Source: Nocardioides marmorisolisilvae
Lineage (GTDB): Bacteria > Actinomycetota > Actinomycetes > Propionibacteriales > Nocardioidaceae
DNA length: 64,000 nt
Direction of reading: 5' to 3'
Assembly (NCBI RefSeq): GCF_003725775.1
Contig: NZ_RJSG01000002.1
Location: 2,188,940-2,252,939 of the forward strand
The translations under genes and the position numbers were made by a program. Each line of letters starts with the position of its first letter. Position 1 is the stretch's first letter. Below, piece by piece: positions 1-9,177 of the stretch. The notes under the pieces were generated by a model that was not told the origin of the DNA, did not search any database, and saw only the letters and a program-made list of their open reading frames with translations.

Positions 1-621
1 GCCGAGCCCCTGGCTGAACGGCAGCGAGCCGATGTTCAGGTCCATCGGGCGCCAGCCGAGCAGGGTGGTGTCGAGGGTGACCACCAGGGCGCCGGCACCG
101 ATCGCCTCGGCCCGGGCGAGCATGCTGTCGACCAGACCCTCGTCGGTGCTCCAGTAGAGCTGCACCCAGCGCGGGGTCTCGCCCATCTCGGCAGCGGTGT
201 CCTCCATCGCGTTGCAGCCCTGGTTGGAGAACACGTACGGAATCCCGTTGGCGGCGGCACCGCGGGCGATCTTGAGGTCGCTGTCCTCGCCCATCAGCGC
301 GCCCGCTCCCACCGGGGCCAGCAGCACCGGCGCCGGCAGGCGGCTGCCGAGCAGGTCCAGGGACAGGTCGCGGGTGGTGTTGCCGTGCGCCATCCGCGGG
401 ACGATCGCCCACCGGTCGAAGGCCGCCCGGTTGTTGCGCATCGTCCGGCCCTCGCCAGCACCGCCGGCGACGTAGGCCCAGGCCCGCGGGGTGCTGACCT
501 CCTTCGCCCGCGCCTCGAGCGTGGCGAAGTCCGCCGGCACCGCGGGAACCCGCCCGAACACGCCGTCGCGGTAGATCTGCTCCTGACGGGTCCGGCCCGG
601 ACCGCGGTTGCTCTGCTGCAC
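1..621 (-). CDS. FMN-dependent alpha-hydroxy-acid oxidase / lactate 2-monooxygenase-like, C-terminus cut by window edge
   Basis: About 207 N-terminal residues are visible, read from a GTG at 621; an in-frame stop lies at 631-633, so the start is near-certain. The protein has the layout of the FMN-dependent alpha-hydroxy-acid dehydrogenase family: an AWAYVAGGAGEG stretch near the N-terminus, PVLLAPVGAGALM (first FMN-barrel strands) and VVTLDTTLLGWRP. The last is typical of lactate 2-monooxygenase-like members, which oxidise L-lactate to acetate and CO2. The family catalyses FMN-dependent oxidation of 2-hydroxy acids in the cytoplasm. The catalytic His/Arg of the C-terminal half lie outside the window, so substrate cannot be judged. 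It is transcribed away from the next gene; the region 622-691 between them is the presumed divergent promoter. Confidence 0.85.
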   Translation of the reverse strand, partial: MQQSNRGPGRTRQEQIYRDGVFGRVPAVPADFATLEARAKEVSTPRAWAYVAGGAGEGRTMRNNRAAFDRWAIVPRMAHGNTTRDLSLDLLGSRLPAPVLLAPVGAGALMGEDSDLKIARGAAANGIPYVFSNQGCNAMEDTAAEMGETPRWVQLYWSTDEGLVDSMLARAEAIGAGALVVTLDTTLLGWRPMDLNIGSLPFSQGLG

Positions 622-691
622 GGGGACACCCTAGGGGAACCTGTTAATCGGACATTCCGTAACAAATAGCCAGTCGGCTCGTTGACCTGGC

Positions 692-994
692 ATGAGCGCA
701 CTTCCTTCTCCCGAGCTCCTCACCTCGGTCCGGTCAGCCGTCTACGCGCGGCTGGCCCAGCACGAAGGAGCGGAGGGTGCCTACGACCGCGAGCTCCTGG
801 TCACCCTCTGCAACGAGGCGATCACCTTCAGCTGGACGCTGAGCAAGCGTCTCCCCGACGGACACGTCGGCCAGCGGGCCCGGTCGGCGGCTGCGCTGAT
901 GCTGCTGATGGCCTACCCGGAGATGCGCGCCGGTCTCCGCCACCAGCTGGCCGTCGCCTGCGAGATCATCGCGATGGGCGTGCCCTTCGACTGA
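692..994 (+). CDS. Hypothetical protein, 100 aa
   Basis: Small acidic-to-neutral cytoplasmic protein with no signal peptide or membrane segment. It is predicted to be helical throughout, with a Leu/Ala-rich core (SAAALMLLMAYPEMRAGL). I do not recognise a family. Codon use is strongly GC3-biased like the neighbours, which supports real coding. It ends 22 bases before the P450 gene on the same strand, so the two may be cotranscribed. An alternative is a small regulatory or partner protein for the P450, but nothing in the sequence shows this. Confidence 0.6.
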   Translation: MSALPSPELLTSVRSAVYARLAQHEGAEGAYDRELLVTLCNEAITFSWTLSKRLPDGHVGQRARSAAALMLLMAYPEMRAGLRHQLAVACEIIAMGVPFD

Positions 995-1016
995 TCGGCG
1001 TCCTAGGATCCGGCCT

Positions 1017-2288
1017 GTGCGGGCCGACATCACTCCTTCTCCTCCCCTGGCCGAAGGCGTCGGCCTGCCCTGGGACGTGCCGGTCGACGACGCCGTCGCG
1101 GTGCTGGCCCGGGCGCGCGCGGCGTACGGCGACACCTTCGTCGTGGAGACCGGGCGTGACCGCTACCTCTTCACGTTCTCCCCGACCGGCGTCGAGTCGT
1201 TCTACGCGCTGCCCGAGGAGAAGGCCAGCAAGGGCGTCGCCGACTACCTGATGCTGCGGCGCAAGCTCCCGGACGAGATCTTCGAGGGACGCCGGACGCT
1301 CCCCGGCTCGCTGTTCCGCAAGGGCGACGTGGCCACCTACCTCGACAACCTGGGCGAGGCGTTGGACACCACCTCCTCCGAGCTCGGCACGTCCGGGACC
1401 GTCGACGTCTTCGGCCTGACCAGGCGGCTCGCCCACCGGATGGGTCTGGCTTCCTGGGCCGGACCGGGTTGTGCGAGCGGCGACGACTTCGAGCGGCTGG
1501 TCGCCGCCTTCGACACCCTCGACGGCTCCGATGCCTTCGTGCACCCGGACGCGATGGCCGCCGTGGCGGCGTCGGGCAAGGCCGCCGAGAAGGCTGCCCT
1601 CGACGAGATCACCGCGGTCGTCGGCGCGAGCATCGACCGCCCGGGAGCCAGCGACCTGTTCGCGCGCATCGTCGCGGCCTGGGACGGCGACCCGGACCGC
1701 GAGCGCGGGATCGCGTGGGACGTGGCGCTGATCCACGTGGCGTCGATGTCGAACCTGGCCGCAGCCCTGGGCTGGGCGCTGGTCGACCTCGTCGAGCACC
1801 CCGAGCAGCAGGCCGCCATCCGCGCCGGCGACACCGAGCTGGCCCACCAGTGCACCCTGGAATCCACCCGGCTGGCGCAACGCTCGATCATGGGCCGGAC
1901 CGTGCTCGAGCCGGTCGACCTCGACGTCGGCGGCACGACGTACCGGGTCGGAGCCGGTGCCACCATCGCGACGCTGCTGCCGCTGACCAACACGTCGGCA
2001 GCACCCGGCCTGGACGAGTGGCGGCCCGAGCGGTGGAACCGCAGCCGGCTCGCCGACCCCAGCGCCTTGGCCTCGGTGACGTTGGTGACCGCCTTCGGGC
2101 ACGGCAAGCACACCTGCCCTGCACAGCCCTTCTCGGTCTCCGCGATGTCGATGGCGGTGACCCACCTGCTGGGCGAGTACGACGTCGACGCCCTGTGGCC
2201 GACGTACCCGGTGCCGGTCCCGGCGCAGATCGGCGGGGTGGCGCGGTCGGACGGCGACTGCGTGATGAGGTACCGGCGCCGCGCCTGA
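1017..2288 (+). CDS. Cytochrome P450, atypical I-helix
   Basis: 423 aa from a GTG start. The heme-ligand loop is AFGHGKHTCPAQPFS near residue 360, with the thiolate Cys. The K-helix ExxR is ESTR near residue 285, and the meander region reads DEWRPERWN. The family inserts oxygen into organic substrates using an electron donor. The odd point is the I-helix around residues 242-257 (HVASMSNLAAALGW), which lacks the usual acid-Thr pair of the A-G-x-D/E-T-T motif used for oxygen activation. This could mean a peroxide-using or otherwise divergent P450. No ferredoxin or reductase gene lies nearby. A short, GC-rich imperfect dyad follows the stop. Confidence 0.9.
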   Translation: MRADITPSPPLAEGVGLPWDVPVDDAVAVLARARAAYGDTFVVETGRDRYLFTFSPTGVESFYALPEEKASKGVADYLMLRRKLPDEIFEGRRTLPGSLFRKGDVATYLDNLGEALDTTSSELGTSGTVDVFGLTRRLAHRMGLASWAGPGCASGDDFERLVAAFDTLDGSDAFVHPDAMAAVAASGKAAEKAALDEITAVVGASIDRPGASDLFARIVAAWDGDPDRERGIAWDVALIHVASMSNLAAALGWALVDLVEHPEQQAAIRAGDTELAHQCTLESTRLAQRSIMGRTVLEPVDLDVGGTTYRVGAGATIATLLPLTNTSAAPGLDEWRPERWNRSRLADPSALASVTLVTAFGHGKHTCPAQPFSVSAMSMAVTHLLGEYDVDALWPTYPVPVPAQIGGVARSDGDCVMRYRRRA

Positions 2289-2375
2289 TACACCGACGCG
2301 CGGTCCGCCTAGACCGGTCGCGCTGCGCCGCCGCAGGTGAAGACAGGACCCCCGCCTTCGGTCTAGGTTCCCCCC

Positions 2376-2780
2376 ATGAGGTTGCACAAGGACGCCAAGG
2401 CCGAGCTCATCCGCTCGCTCCCGCTCTTCGGCGACTGCACGCCGACGGAGGTCGCCGAGGTGGCGGCGATCGCGGACGAGATCGACCTGAGCGCCGGGCG
2501 CAAGCTGACCACCCAGGACGCCGACGGCCAGGAGTTCGTCGTGATCGTCGACGGCGAGGCCGACGTGATCAAGGGCGACGAGGTCATCAACACCCTCGGC
2601 GCCGGCGACTTCTTCGGCGAGATCGCCCTGCTCACCGGTGGGCCGCGCACCGCGACCGTGACAGCCCGGACCAGCGTGCACGCCCTGGTCATCGAGGGCC
2701 ACGCGTTCCGACGCCTGCTCGAGGACGCTCCCGACATCCGGGAGAAGGTCGAGCGCGCCCTGGCCGACCGCAGCCAGTAA
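2376..2780 (+). CDS. Cyclic nucleotide-binding domain protein (single cNMP domain)
   Basis: 134 aa that consist almost entirely of a CRP-like cNMP-binding beta-roll: FVVIVDGEADVIKG, then the phosphate-binding cassette GDFFGEIALLTGGPRTATV with the conserved GE and R-T. There is no C-terminal helix-turn-helix, so it is not a complete CRP-type regulator. Stand-alone domains like this are common in actinobacteria. They may sense cAMP and act by protein contact, but the target is unknown. The gene stands alone between the P450 and a terminator-like hairpin. Confidence 0.85.
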   Translation: MRLHKDAKAELIRSLPLFGDCTPTEVAEVAAIADEIDLSAGRKLTTQDADGQEFVVIVDGEADVIKGDEVINTLGAGDFFGEIALLTGGPRTATVTARTSVHALVIEGHAFRRLLEDAPDIREKVERALADRSQ

Positions 2781-2943
2781 AAGTTCACCGGCTCGCGCGT
2801 CATCGATCGCGCGGACGTTCGTCACTTGGATGAAGGCCGGCTCGTACGGCGCCGGTCTTCGTCCCGCCGTTGTGTCCCCCAGAGCAGGGCGGCGGGGTTG
2901 GGACCGGAGGCTTTAACGCCCCCAAAGTGTGCGCCGAAGGTCC

Positions 2944-2985
2944 GAAGCGCCCCGTGGCCGACCCCTGTCGGCCCCGGGGCGCTTC
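2944..2985. terminator. Strong hairpin between convergent genes, bidirectional terminator candidate
   Basis: GAAGCGCCCC (2944-2953) pairs with GGGGCGCTTC (2976-2985), and an inner GGCCGAC/GTCGGCC extends the stem. It lies between the 3' ends of the cNMP gene (+) and the VOC gene (-). There is no clear U-tract, which is usual in high-GC actinobacteria. Confidence 0.6.
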
Positions 2986-3014
2986 ACTGTCGGAGCAACC
3001 TCAGTGCTGGGTGT

Positions 3015-3521
3015 TCAGAGCACCTTCGTGCCGTACATCTCCCCCAGCGGGTCGGCGATCAGCTCGAGCCGGGCGCCGTTGGGGTCGCGGAAGTAGATGG
3101 AGGTGCCGCTCTCGCTCTGGTACTCCACACCGGCGTCCTCGAGACGCTTCTTGAGCACCTCCCACTTCTCCGGCTCGACGGAGATGGCCACGTGGTGCAG
3201 ACCGCCGAGAACCTCGGCGTACGGGCCCACGTCGAGGCCGGGGAAGTCGAAGAACGCGATCAGGTTGTCGTTGCCGATGTCGAAGAAGAAGTGGTTCGAC
3301 CCGGTGTAGTCGCGGTTCTCGAAGATGTCGGTCAGCGGGAAGCCGAGCAGCCCTGAGTAGAACTGCACGGTCTCCTCGACGTCGCGGGCAACGATCGCGA
3401 AGTGGTGCAGCCCGCGCGCCGTCGACGCCGGTCGGGCGTCGCCCTCGAGCAGGTACTGGTCCCGGATCCGCTCCCGCTCGGCGTTGATGGCGTCGAGCTC
3501 GGCTCCTGTTGGCTCAGGCAT
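3015..3521 (-). CDS. VOC (glyoxalase/dioxygenase fold) family protein
   Basis: 168 aa. It carries a vicinal-oxygen-chelate domain from about residue 37: LHHFAIVARDVEETVQFYSGLLGF, a second module with LHHVAISVEPEKWE, and YFRDPNGARLELI at the C-terminus. The metal-type residues H40, H110 and the Glu of LELI fit a metal-binding VOC protein, though the reaction is not predictable. The N-terminal helix (residues 5-30, charged) precedes the domain. Its start overlaps the 3' end of the nitroreductase gene by 8 bases, so the two are translationally coupled and probably work on the same small aromatic or electrophilic compound. Confidence 0.85.
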   Translation of the reverse strand: MPEPTGAELDAINAERERIRDQYLLEGDARPASTARGLHHFAIVARDVEETVQFYSGLLGFPLTDIFENRDYTGSNHFFFDIGNDNLIAFFDFPGLDVGPYAEVLGGLHHVAISVEPEKWEVLKKRLEDAGVEYQSESGTSIYFRDPNGARLELIADPLGEMYGTKVL

Positions 3522-4179
3522 CGAAGGGGCCTCCGTCCCAGTTCTCCCGGCGGGCGAGGTCGGCCACCTCGACCCGGCGCAGCTTGGTCAGCTGCTTCAC
3601 AGGCTTGCCCATCGGCACCACGCACGCAACGGCGTACGGGTCCGGCACGCCGAGCAGCTCCTTGACCGCCGGCTCCTCGGCGACCGCCATCGTGGTGATG
3701 GTCCCGCCGAAGCCCTCGTTGCGCGCGGCCAGCAGGATGTTCCACACCAGCGGGTAGACCGAGGCTCCGCTGATCACGCCGACCCGGTCGAGGTCCTGGT
3801 CGACGGACGCGACCAGCCGGAGGTCGACGCAGACGACGAGAACGACCGCTGCGTTGCGCAACGGCTCGGTGAAGTGCGGCAGGACGTCGGTCGCGGCGAT
3901 CTGCTCGGCCGGAACCGCGGTCGGAGTCACCGAGTTCCACGGCCCCTCACCCGCCACGACCTGGGCGGTGTAGCGCCGGGCGCCCGTCGCGGTCAGCTCG
4001 ACGAGCCGTTCGCGGGTCTCCCGATCACGCACGACGAGGATCTGCGCGCCCTGACGATTGCCGCCACTCGGGGCAAACCGGGCGTTCTCGAGGATCCTCG
4101 CGAGCACCTCGTCCGGGAGCGGATCGGCGGTGAATTCGCGCACCGCGGCGGTCGTCCGCATCACCTCGTAGAGCTCCAC
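3514..4179 (-). CDS. Nitroreductase family FMN oxidoreductase
   Basis: 221 aa with nitroreductase-fold marks: MRTTAAVREFTADPLPDE (the RR/R-x-F FMN-binding start), ARFAPSGGNRQGAQILVV (the conserved SGGN for FMN phosphate), and a C-terminal GTITTMAVAEEPAVKELLGVPDPYAVACVVPMG typical of the family's dimer/FMN region. These enzymes reduce nitro groups, quinones or similar acceptors with NAD(P)H, and some members are deiodinase- or dehydratase-like. It is the first gene of a two-gene operon with the VOC protein. A promoter must lie in 4180-4322, shared divergently with the surface protein. Confidence 0.85.
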   Translation of the reverse strand: MELYEVMRTTAAVREFTADPLPDEVLARILENARFAPSGGNRQGAQILVVRDRETRERLVELTATGARRYTAQVVAGEGPWNSVTPTAVPAEQIAATDVLPHFTEPLRNAAVVLVVCVDLRLVASVDQDLDRVGVISGASVYPLVWNILLAARNEGFGGTITTMAVAEEPAVKELLGVPDPYAVACVVPMGKPVKQLTKLRRVEVADLARRENWDGGPFDA

Positions 4180-4322
4180 CGGATCCTCCGTTCGTCGCGG
4201 TTGTCCAACCTAACGGTCGAACCCGCCTAGACCAGTTGGGCTACAGAACACTGCCTGTCTCGCCAATGAGCCGCCCCCGGAAGCAGACTGCACGGACAAC
4301 TGCGGAATAAGGGGTTTCAACC

Positions 4323-7300
4323 ATGGGGGCACATCGTAGGTCGACCGGATTCCGTCGGGTCGGCAGCATCATCTCGGCACTCGCGCTGGCTGGGGCCGGC
4401 ATCGCGTTCCTCGGGGCACCCGCGCAGGCCGCGTCGCCGTGCCCGATCCCGGGGAACTTCGAGATCGACGGCGACATGACGCAGGCGACGTGCACGCCCG
4501 CCGGCGACGACTGGAACACCCCGGGCATCGCCGTCCAGTCGACCAACCAGGGCGGCACCTACAAGACCGCCGGCAAGGACGACGCCGACCCCTCGGGCTG
4601 GCAGTCCTCCGGGTCGACCCCCGACAAGACCAACTTCGAGCAGGCCTACGCCACCAGCCGGGTGGTCGGCGGCCACTTCTACGTCTTCGTCGCCTGGGAG
4701 CGCACGGACACCTCGGGCACCCAGGGCTACGCCATCGAGATCGACAACTCCGGCGCGAACGTCGGCGGTGACGGCACCCCCCAGCCGAACCGCAGCAACG
4801 GCGGCGCCGTCTTCTACATCTCGTCGGTCGGCTCCGGATCCCCCACCTTCGACAGCGCCTGCTCGTTCACCTCGCAGTCGAACTACGGCACGACGTGCAC
4901 CAGCTCGAACGCCAGCATCACCACGGCCATCAACACCGCCTCGATCAGCGACCCGCTGCGCGGCACCACCCAGGTAGCCGGCAGCTTCTTCGAGACCGCG
5001 CTCGACATCACCGCGCTGACCGGTATCGAGCCGAGCTGTCCGGGTGCCTCTGCGGCCAGCGTCTACCTGCGCTCGATCACCGGCCAGACGCACAACGGCA
5101 ACCTCAAGGGCTACATGGCACCGCTGAGCGTCGCCCCCGACTCCACCTGCGTCGCGCCCCCGATCAGCACCACCGCGAGCGGCAACGGGAACCTGAACGC
5201 CCCGGGCTCCTCCCAGAGCGACTCGGTCACTGTCGGAACCGGTCAGGCCCCGGGCGTCGGTTCGGTCGACTTCTTCCTGTGCTCGCCCTCGACGGTGACC
5301 ACCAACGGCGGCGACTGCTCGACCGGCGGCACCAAGGTCGGCGCCACCAAGCCCCTGGACGGCAGCGGACAAGCCACCTCGGACAACGCCTCCGGAGCTG
5401 CGACCACAGCGGTCGGTACCTATTGTTGGCGCGCGGAATTCACCCCGAGCGCGAACGATCACAACTACCTGCCGGGCTCGCACACCAACAAGACCACCGA
5501 GTGCTTCACGATCTCCCACGCGACGCCGAAGATCTCCACCCAGATCGCCGTCACCGGGGACCACTCCCCCGGCCTGGGCTTCACCACCCTGGGTGACACC
5601 GCGCAGCTGACCGACTTCGTGCCGGGCACCGTGACCGGCGAGAACGTGAGCTTCAAGCTCTACGGCCCCTACGTGACCATCCCGGCCACCTGCACCAACG
5701 ACACCCCGGTCTTCACCACCACCGGCGCCCTGAACGCCTCCGGTGCGGCGACGACCTCGGGCACCTACGACCCGACCGCGGCCGGGAAGTACGTCTGGGT
5801 GGCCTCGTACGCCGGCAACAGCTTCAACGACCCGGTCTCGGGCGCCTGTGACGACGCCAACGAGTCCGTCAACGTCGTCGGCGCCCAGGTGGACGTGGCC
5901 AAGTCGGCCAACCCGCCGGGCCCGGTGAGCGCCGGGGAGAAGATCGGCTTCGACCTCACCGTGACCAACGACGGCGCGGTCCCGGCCAAGGGCGTGCACG
6001 TGCACGACACCCTGCCGGTCGGGGCGGACGGCGTCGCGAACGGCGACCTGAACTGGGCCCTGGACCCGGCCTACACCGACTGCGCGATCAGCGGAGCGGT
6101 CGGCAGCCAGGTGCTCGACTGCGACTTCACGCAGGTCGACGGCCCGGGCTCGCTCCCGGTGATCCACATCAGCGCCACCACCTCGCCGGCCGACTGCGGC
6201 ACGGTGAAGAACAAGGCCACGATCACGACCACCAACGGAACCGGCACCGACAGCGATGTCGCGACGGTGACCGTGCTGTGCCCGCACCTGGCGATCTCGA
6301 AGACGGCTGACGACGCCACCGTGAACGTCGGATCGCAGATCGGGTTCACCGTGACCGCGACCAACGACGGCCAGGGCACCGCCAGCGGCGTGCTCGTCAA
6401 CGACCCGCTGCCCGCCGGCAGCGGGATCAACTGGACGATCGCGACCTCGACCGGTCCGCTGACCTGCTCCATCGACGGGAACCCCCCGACCGAGACGCTC
6501 AAGTGCACCGGCAGCCTCAACGCCGCGGCCTCCGAGACCGTGCACGTGGTGAGCGGCACGTCGTGGGACGCCGACCACAACTCCTGCGGCACCTACAGCA
6601 ACACGGCCACGGTGAGCGCTGACAACGTCAACAACGCCCCGAACGCGACCGCGTCGACCGACGTGCTGTGTCCGGACCTGGACCTCGCGAAGAAGGCTGA
6701 CGCCGACAACGTGAACGCCGGGACCGACATCGGGTTCACGATCACCGCCCACAACACCGGGGACGGCGCTGCCACCGGCGCAGTGATCAACGACCCGCTG
6801 CCGGCGGGCGTGACCTGGACGATCGACGACGCCAACACCTCGGGACCGCTGGACTGCGGCATCGACAACAACACGCTGACCTGCACCGGCACGCTCGCCG
6901 CCGGCGCCACGCAGATCGTGCACATCACCGCTCCGACGTCGTTCCTGCAGTGCGGCACCTACGACAACACCGCCACGCTGACCGCGTCGAACACCCCGCA
7001 GGCCCCTGAGGGCGAGGACACCACGCACGTGCTCTGCGCCGACGTGGTGGTCCAGAAGGCCGCCGACGACAGCTCGGTCGACGTCGGTGACGACATCGGG
7101 TTCTCGGTGACGATCTCCAACAACGGCTCCGGCCAGGCGCTGGGTGTCGACGTGGAGGACCCGCTGCCGGGCGGTCAGGGCGTGCACTGGTCGATCGACG
7201 GGTCCACCGGCCCGCTGAACTGCGCCATCACCGGTGCCCCGGACCAGACCCTGAGCTGCACCGGCGACCTGGACGCCACCGGCCAGGCCGGTGACACCCA

Positions 7301-8384
7301 GACGGTGCACATCACCAGCAGCACGGTGTTCAACGCCGACCTCAACTCGTGCGGCACCTACGACAACACCGCGACCCTGACCTGGAACAACGGTCCGGAC
7401 GCGACGATCTCCTCGAACGAGGCGACCACCCAGGTGCTCTGCCCGAACCTGACGTTCACCAAGACGGCGGACGCCGACTCGGTGAGCGCCGGCGACCCGA
7501 TCGGCTTCTCGATCGAGGTGGCGAACAGCGGCAACGGCACCGCCAAGGGCGTCGAGATCCACGACCCGCTGCCCGCCCCGACCGGATCCGACGTCACCTG
7601 GGGTGACGTGGTGGTCACCGGCGACGGTGCAAACGTGCTGTGCTCCATCAACGGGGCCCAGGGCGCCCAGACGCTCGACTGCACGCTGGGCGACGTCGGC
7701 ATCGAGTTCGACGCGGTCATCCACGTGTCCGCGCAGACGACGCCGCAGAGCTGCGCCGCCTACGACAACACGGCCACGCTGACCACGACGAACGCGCCCG
7801 GCAAGGAGTCCTCGGCCTCGACCGCGGTGCTCTGCCCGGACCCGGCGCTGACCAAGGTCGCCGACGCCGACACCGTCACCGCCGGTGACCAGATCGGGTT
7901 CACCGTCACCGCCTCCAACGGCGACGACGAGGGCACCGGCACGGCGAAGGGCGTCGAGATCGACGACCCGCTGCCGGGCGGCGACGGCATCAGCTGGGGC
8001 ATCGACACGGCTCCGGACAACTGCGCGATCACCGACGGTGACTCCGGTCAGACGCTGCACTGCGACGCGGTGGACCTGGGCCCGGGTGACAGCGAGGTGA
8101 TCCACGTCGTCAGCGACACCACGAACGACAGCTGCGCGACGTACGACAACACCGCCACGCTGACCGCCACCAACGCCGACGACCTGACGGCCAGCGCGAG
8201 CGTCGAGGTCAACGGCTGCGTGATCGTGACGCCGCCGACGCCGACCCCGAGCCCGCTGCCGCCGACGGGAACCTCGGTGACCCCGGCCATGCTGCTGCTC
8301 GACCTCGGGCTGCTCACCCTGGGTGGCCTGCTGGTGCTGTACGGCCGGCGTCGGAGCCCGTTCCGCGGGATGCACGCGGCCTGA
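4323..8384 (+). CDS. Cell-wall-anchored DUF11-repeat surface protein (LPPTG)
   Basis: 1353 aa. Residues 1-38 are a signal peptide (a basic start, a hydrophobic stretch, then AQA-A). Residues 40-270 form an unrecognised globular domain with several Cys. From about residue 520 to 1300 there are six DUF11-type repeats of roughly 125-135 aa. Their starts encode the pattern K-x-A-D-x(4)-V-x-A/V-G-x-x-I-G-F, and each contains a DPLP motif; they begin near 5882, 6282, 6670, 7036, 7441 and 7834. The C-terminus has a proline-rich linker, the sortase motif LPPTG, a hydrophobic segment and an RRR tail. It is therefore secreted and covalently attached to peptidoglycan by a sortase encoded elsewhere. Repeats of this type are used as stalks; the ligand is unknown. 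Confidence 0.88.
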   Translation: MGAHRRSTGFRRVGSIISALALAGAGIAFLGAPAQAASPCPIPGNFEIDGDMTQATCTPAGDDWNTPGIAVQSTNQGGTYKTAGKDDADPSGWQSSGSTPDKTNFEQAYATSRVVGGHFYVFVAWERTDTSGTQGYAIEIDNSGANVGGDGTPQPNRSNGGAVFYISSVGSGSPTFDSACSFTSQSNYGTTCTSSNASITTAINTASISDPLRGTTQVAGSFFETALDITALTGIEPSCPGASAASVYLRSITGQTHNGNLKGYMAPLSVAPDSTCVAPPISTTASGNGNLNAPGSSQSDSVTVGTGQAPGVGSVDFFLCSPSTVTTNGGDCSTGGTKVGATKPLDGSGQATSDNASGAATTAVGTYCWRAEFTPSANDHNYLPGSHTNKTTECFTISHATPKISTQIAVTGDHSPGLGFTTLGDTAQLTDFVPGTVTGENVSFKLYGPYVTIPATCTNDTPVFTTTGALNASGAATTSGTYDPTAAGKYVWVASYAGNSFNDPVSGACDDANESVNVVGAQVDVAKSANPPGPVSAGEKIGFDLTVTNDGAVPAKGVHVHDTLPVGADGVANGDLNWALDPAYTDCAISGAVGSQVLDCDFTQVDGPGSLPVIHISATTSPADCGTVKNKATITTTNGTGTDSDVATVTVLCPHLAISKTADDATVNVGSQIGFTVTATNDGQGTASGVLVNDPLPAGSGINWTIATSTGPLTCSIDGNPPTETLKCTGSLNAAASETVHVVSGTSWDADHNSCGTYSNTATVSADNVNNAPNATASTDVLCPDLDLAKKADADNVNAGTDIGFTITAHNTGDGAATGAVINDPLPAGVTWTIDDANTSGPLDCGIDNNTLTCTGTLAAGATQIVHITAPTSFLQCGTYDNTATLTASNTPQAPEGEDTTHVLCADVVVQKAADDSSVDVGDDIGFSVTISNNGSGQALGVDVEDPLPGGQGVHWSIDGSTGPLNCAITGAPDQTLSCTGDLDATGQAGDTQTVHITSSTVFNADLNSCGTYDNTATLTWNNGPDATISSNEATTQVLCPNLTFTKTADADSVSAGDPIGFSIEVANSGNGTAKGVEIHDPLPAPTGSDVTWGDVVVTGDGANVLCSINGAQGAQTLDCTLGDVGIEFDAVIHVSAQTTPQSCAAYDNTATLTTTNAPGKESSASTAVLCPDPALTKVADADTVTAGDQIGFTVTASNGDDEGTGTAKGVEIDDPLPGGDGISWGIDTAPDNCAITDGDSGQTLHCDAVDLGPGDSEVIHVVSDTTNDSCATYDNTATLTATNADDLTASASVEVNGCVIVTPPTPTPSPLPPTGTSVTPAMLLLDLGLLTLGGLLVLYGRRRSPFRGMHAA

Positions 8385-8396
8385 GCCGCGGGCGCC

Positions 8397-9176
8397 TCAG
8401 CGCTGCACCGGGATCGTCGTCGGCTTCGGCGGCGCGATCCCGGTGCTCGGCGCGAACGTGAACGTCAGCTCCTGCGCGTCCACCGGGACGGCCTGGGGAA
8501 GCGAAAGGGTCGGTGTGGCCTGCTCCTGCAGGTCGTAGTGCACCGAACCGAGTGACCGGGTTCCGTCGGAGATCGTCATCACCCCGGCACAGCCGTTGGC
8601 CCCCGCTCCACAGCTGACCTGGACGCCCGTCCTGCCGGACACGTCCGCCGACAGCACCGTGCTGGTCACCTGGAGGACGGACGGGTAGCTGTTCCCGGTC
8701 GGCTGGTCGTCACCGTTGGGGTCGAAGCAGCCGTCGAACTCGAAGACGGGGTTGTTGACCGTGCGGCCCTGGGTGTCGTTGATGGTCTGGAAGCCGACCA
8801 GCTTGCTCGGACCGCCAGCGGTGTAGCAGTCGTTGGAGTGCACCGTCAGCTCGAACTTGCCGTAGCCCTCGGGAGGCATCGGCACGTTCGGGTCCTGCCA
8901 GCCGACCAGGCAGATCCAGTCGGAGCCCGGACCCTTGTCGGGCATGCCGGGTCCGCCCTTCTCGCACATCGCCTTGGCCTGCAGCGACGCCGGCGTGATG
9001 CCGGTGTGCCCGAGCAGCGCTGCCTGCTGGACGTACTGGTTCGCGAACGTGGCCGGCAGGGACCGCTCGAGGCGCGCCCGGGTGATCGAGGTGCCGCCGC
9101 CCACAGCACTGGCGATCGCCGCAGCGCAGCCGATCGCAGCCAGGGCCAGAACGAGGGTGATGATGATGCGTCGCAT
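8397..9176 (-). CDS. Secreted protein of ABC operon, unknown function
   Basis: 259 aa. The start was placed at the ATG at 9176, which follows the permease stop by one base and begins a clear signal peptide (MRRIIITLVLALAAIGCAAA). The longer reading frame upstream has no signal and overlaps the permease. The mature part contains several Cys (CEKGG, DCYTAGG, FDGCFDPNG, SCGAGANGC) that could form disulfides outside the cell. It ends with a beta-rich region. I do not recognise the family. Its position as third gene behind an ABC ATPase and permease suggests a substrate, or an extracellular partner of that exporter. Confidence 0.75.
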   Translation of the reverse strand: MRRIIITLVLALAAIGCAAAIASAVGGGTSITRARLERSLPATFANQYVQQAALLGHTGITPASLQAKAMCEKGGPGMPDKGPGSDWICLVGWQDPNVPMPPEGYGKFELTVHSNDCYTAGGPSKLVGFQTINDTQGRTVNNPVFEFDGCFDPNGDDQPTGNSYPSVLQVTSTVLSADVSGRTGVQVSCGAGANGCAGVMTISDGTRSLGSVHYDLQEQATPTLSLPQAVPVDAQELTFTFAPSTGIAPPKPTTIPVQR

Positions 9177-9177
9177 G

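Noticed and set aside
966..2825. 619-codon minus-strand frame across the P450 and cNMP genes
   Set aside because: Contains no recognisable domain and overlaps two genes with clear motifs on the other strand.
4317..8375. 1352-codon open frame antisense to the DUF11 protein
   Set aside because: Composition is Arg/Gly/Val-rich noise from the high GC content, without domain or signal, while the plus strand encodes clear DUF11 repeats with signal peptide and LPPTG.
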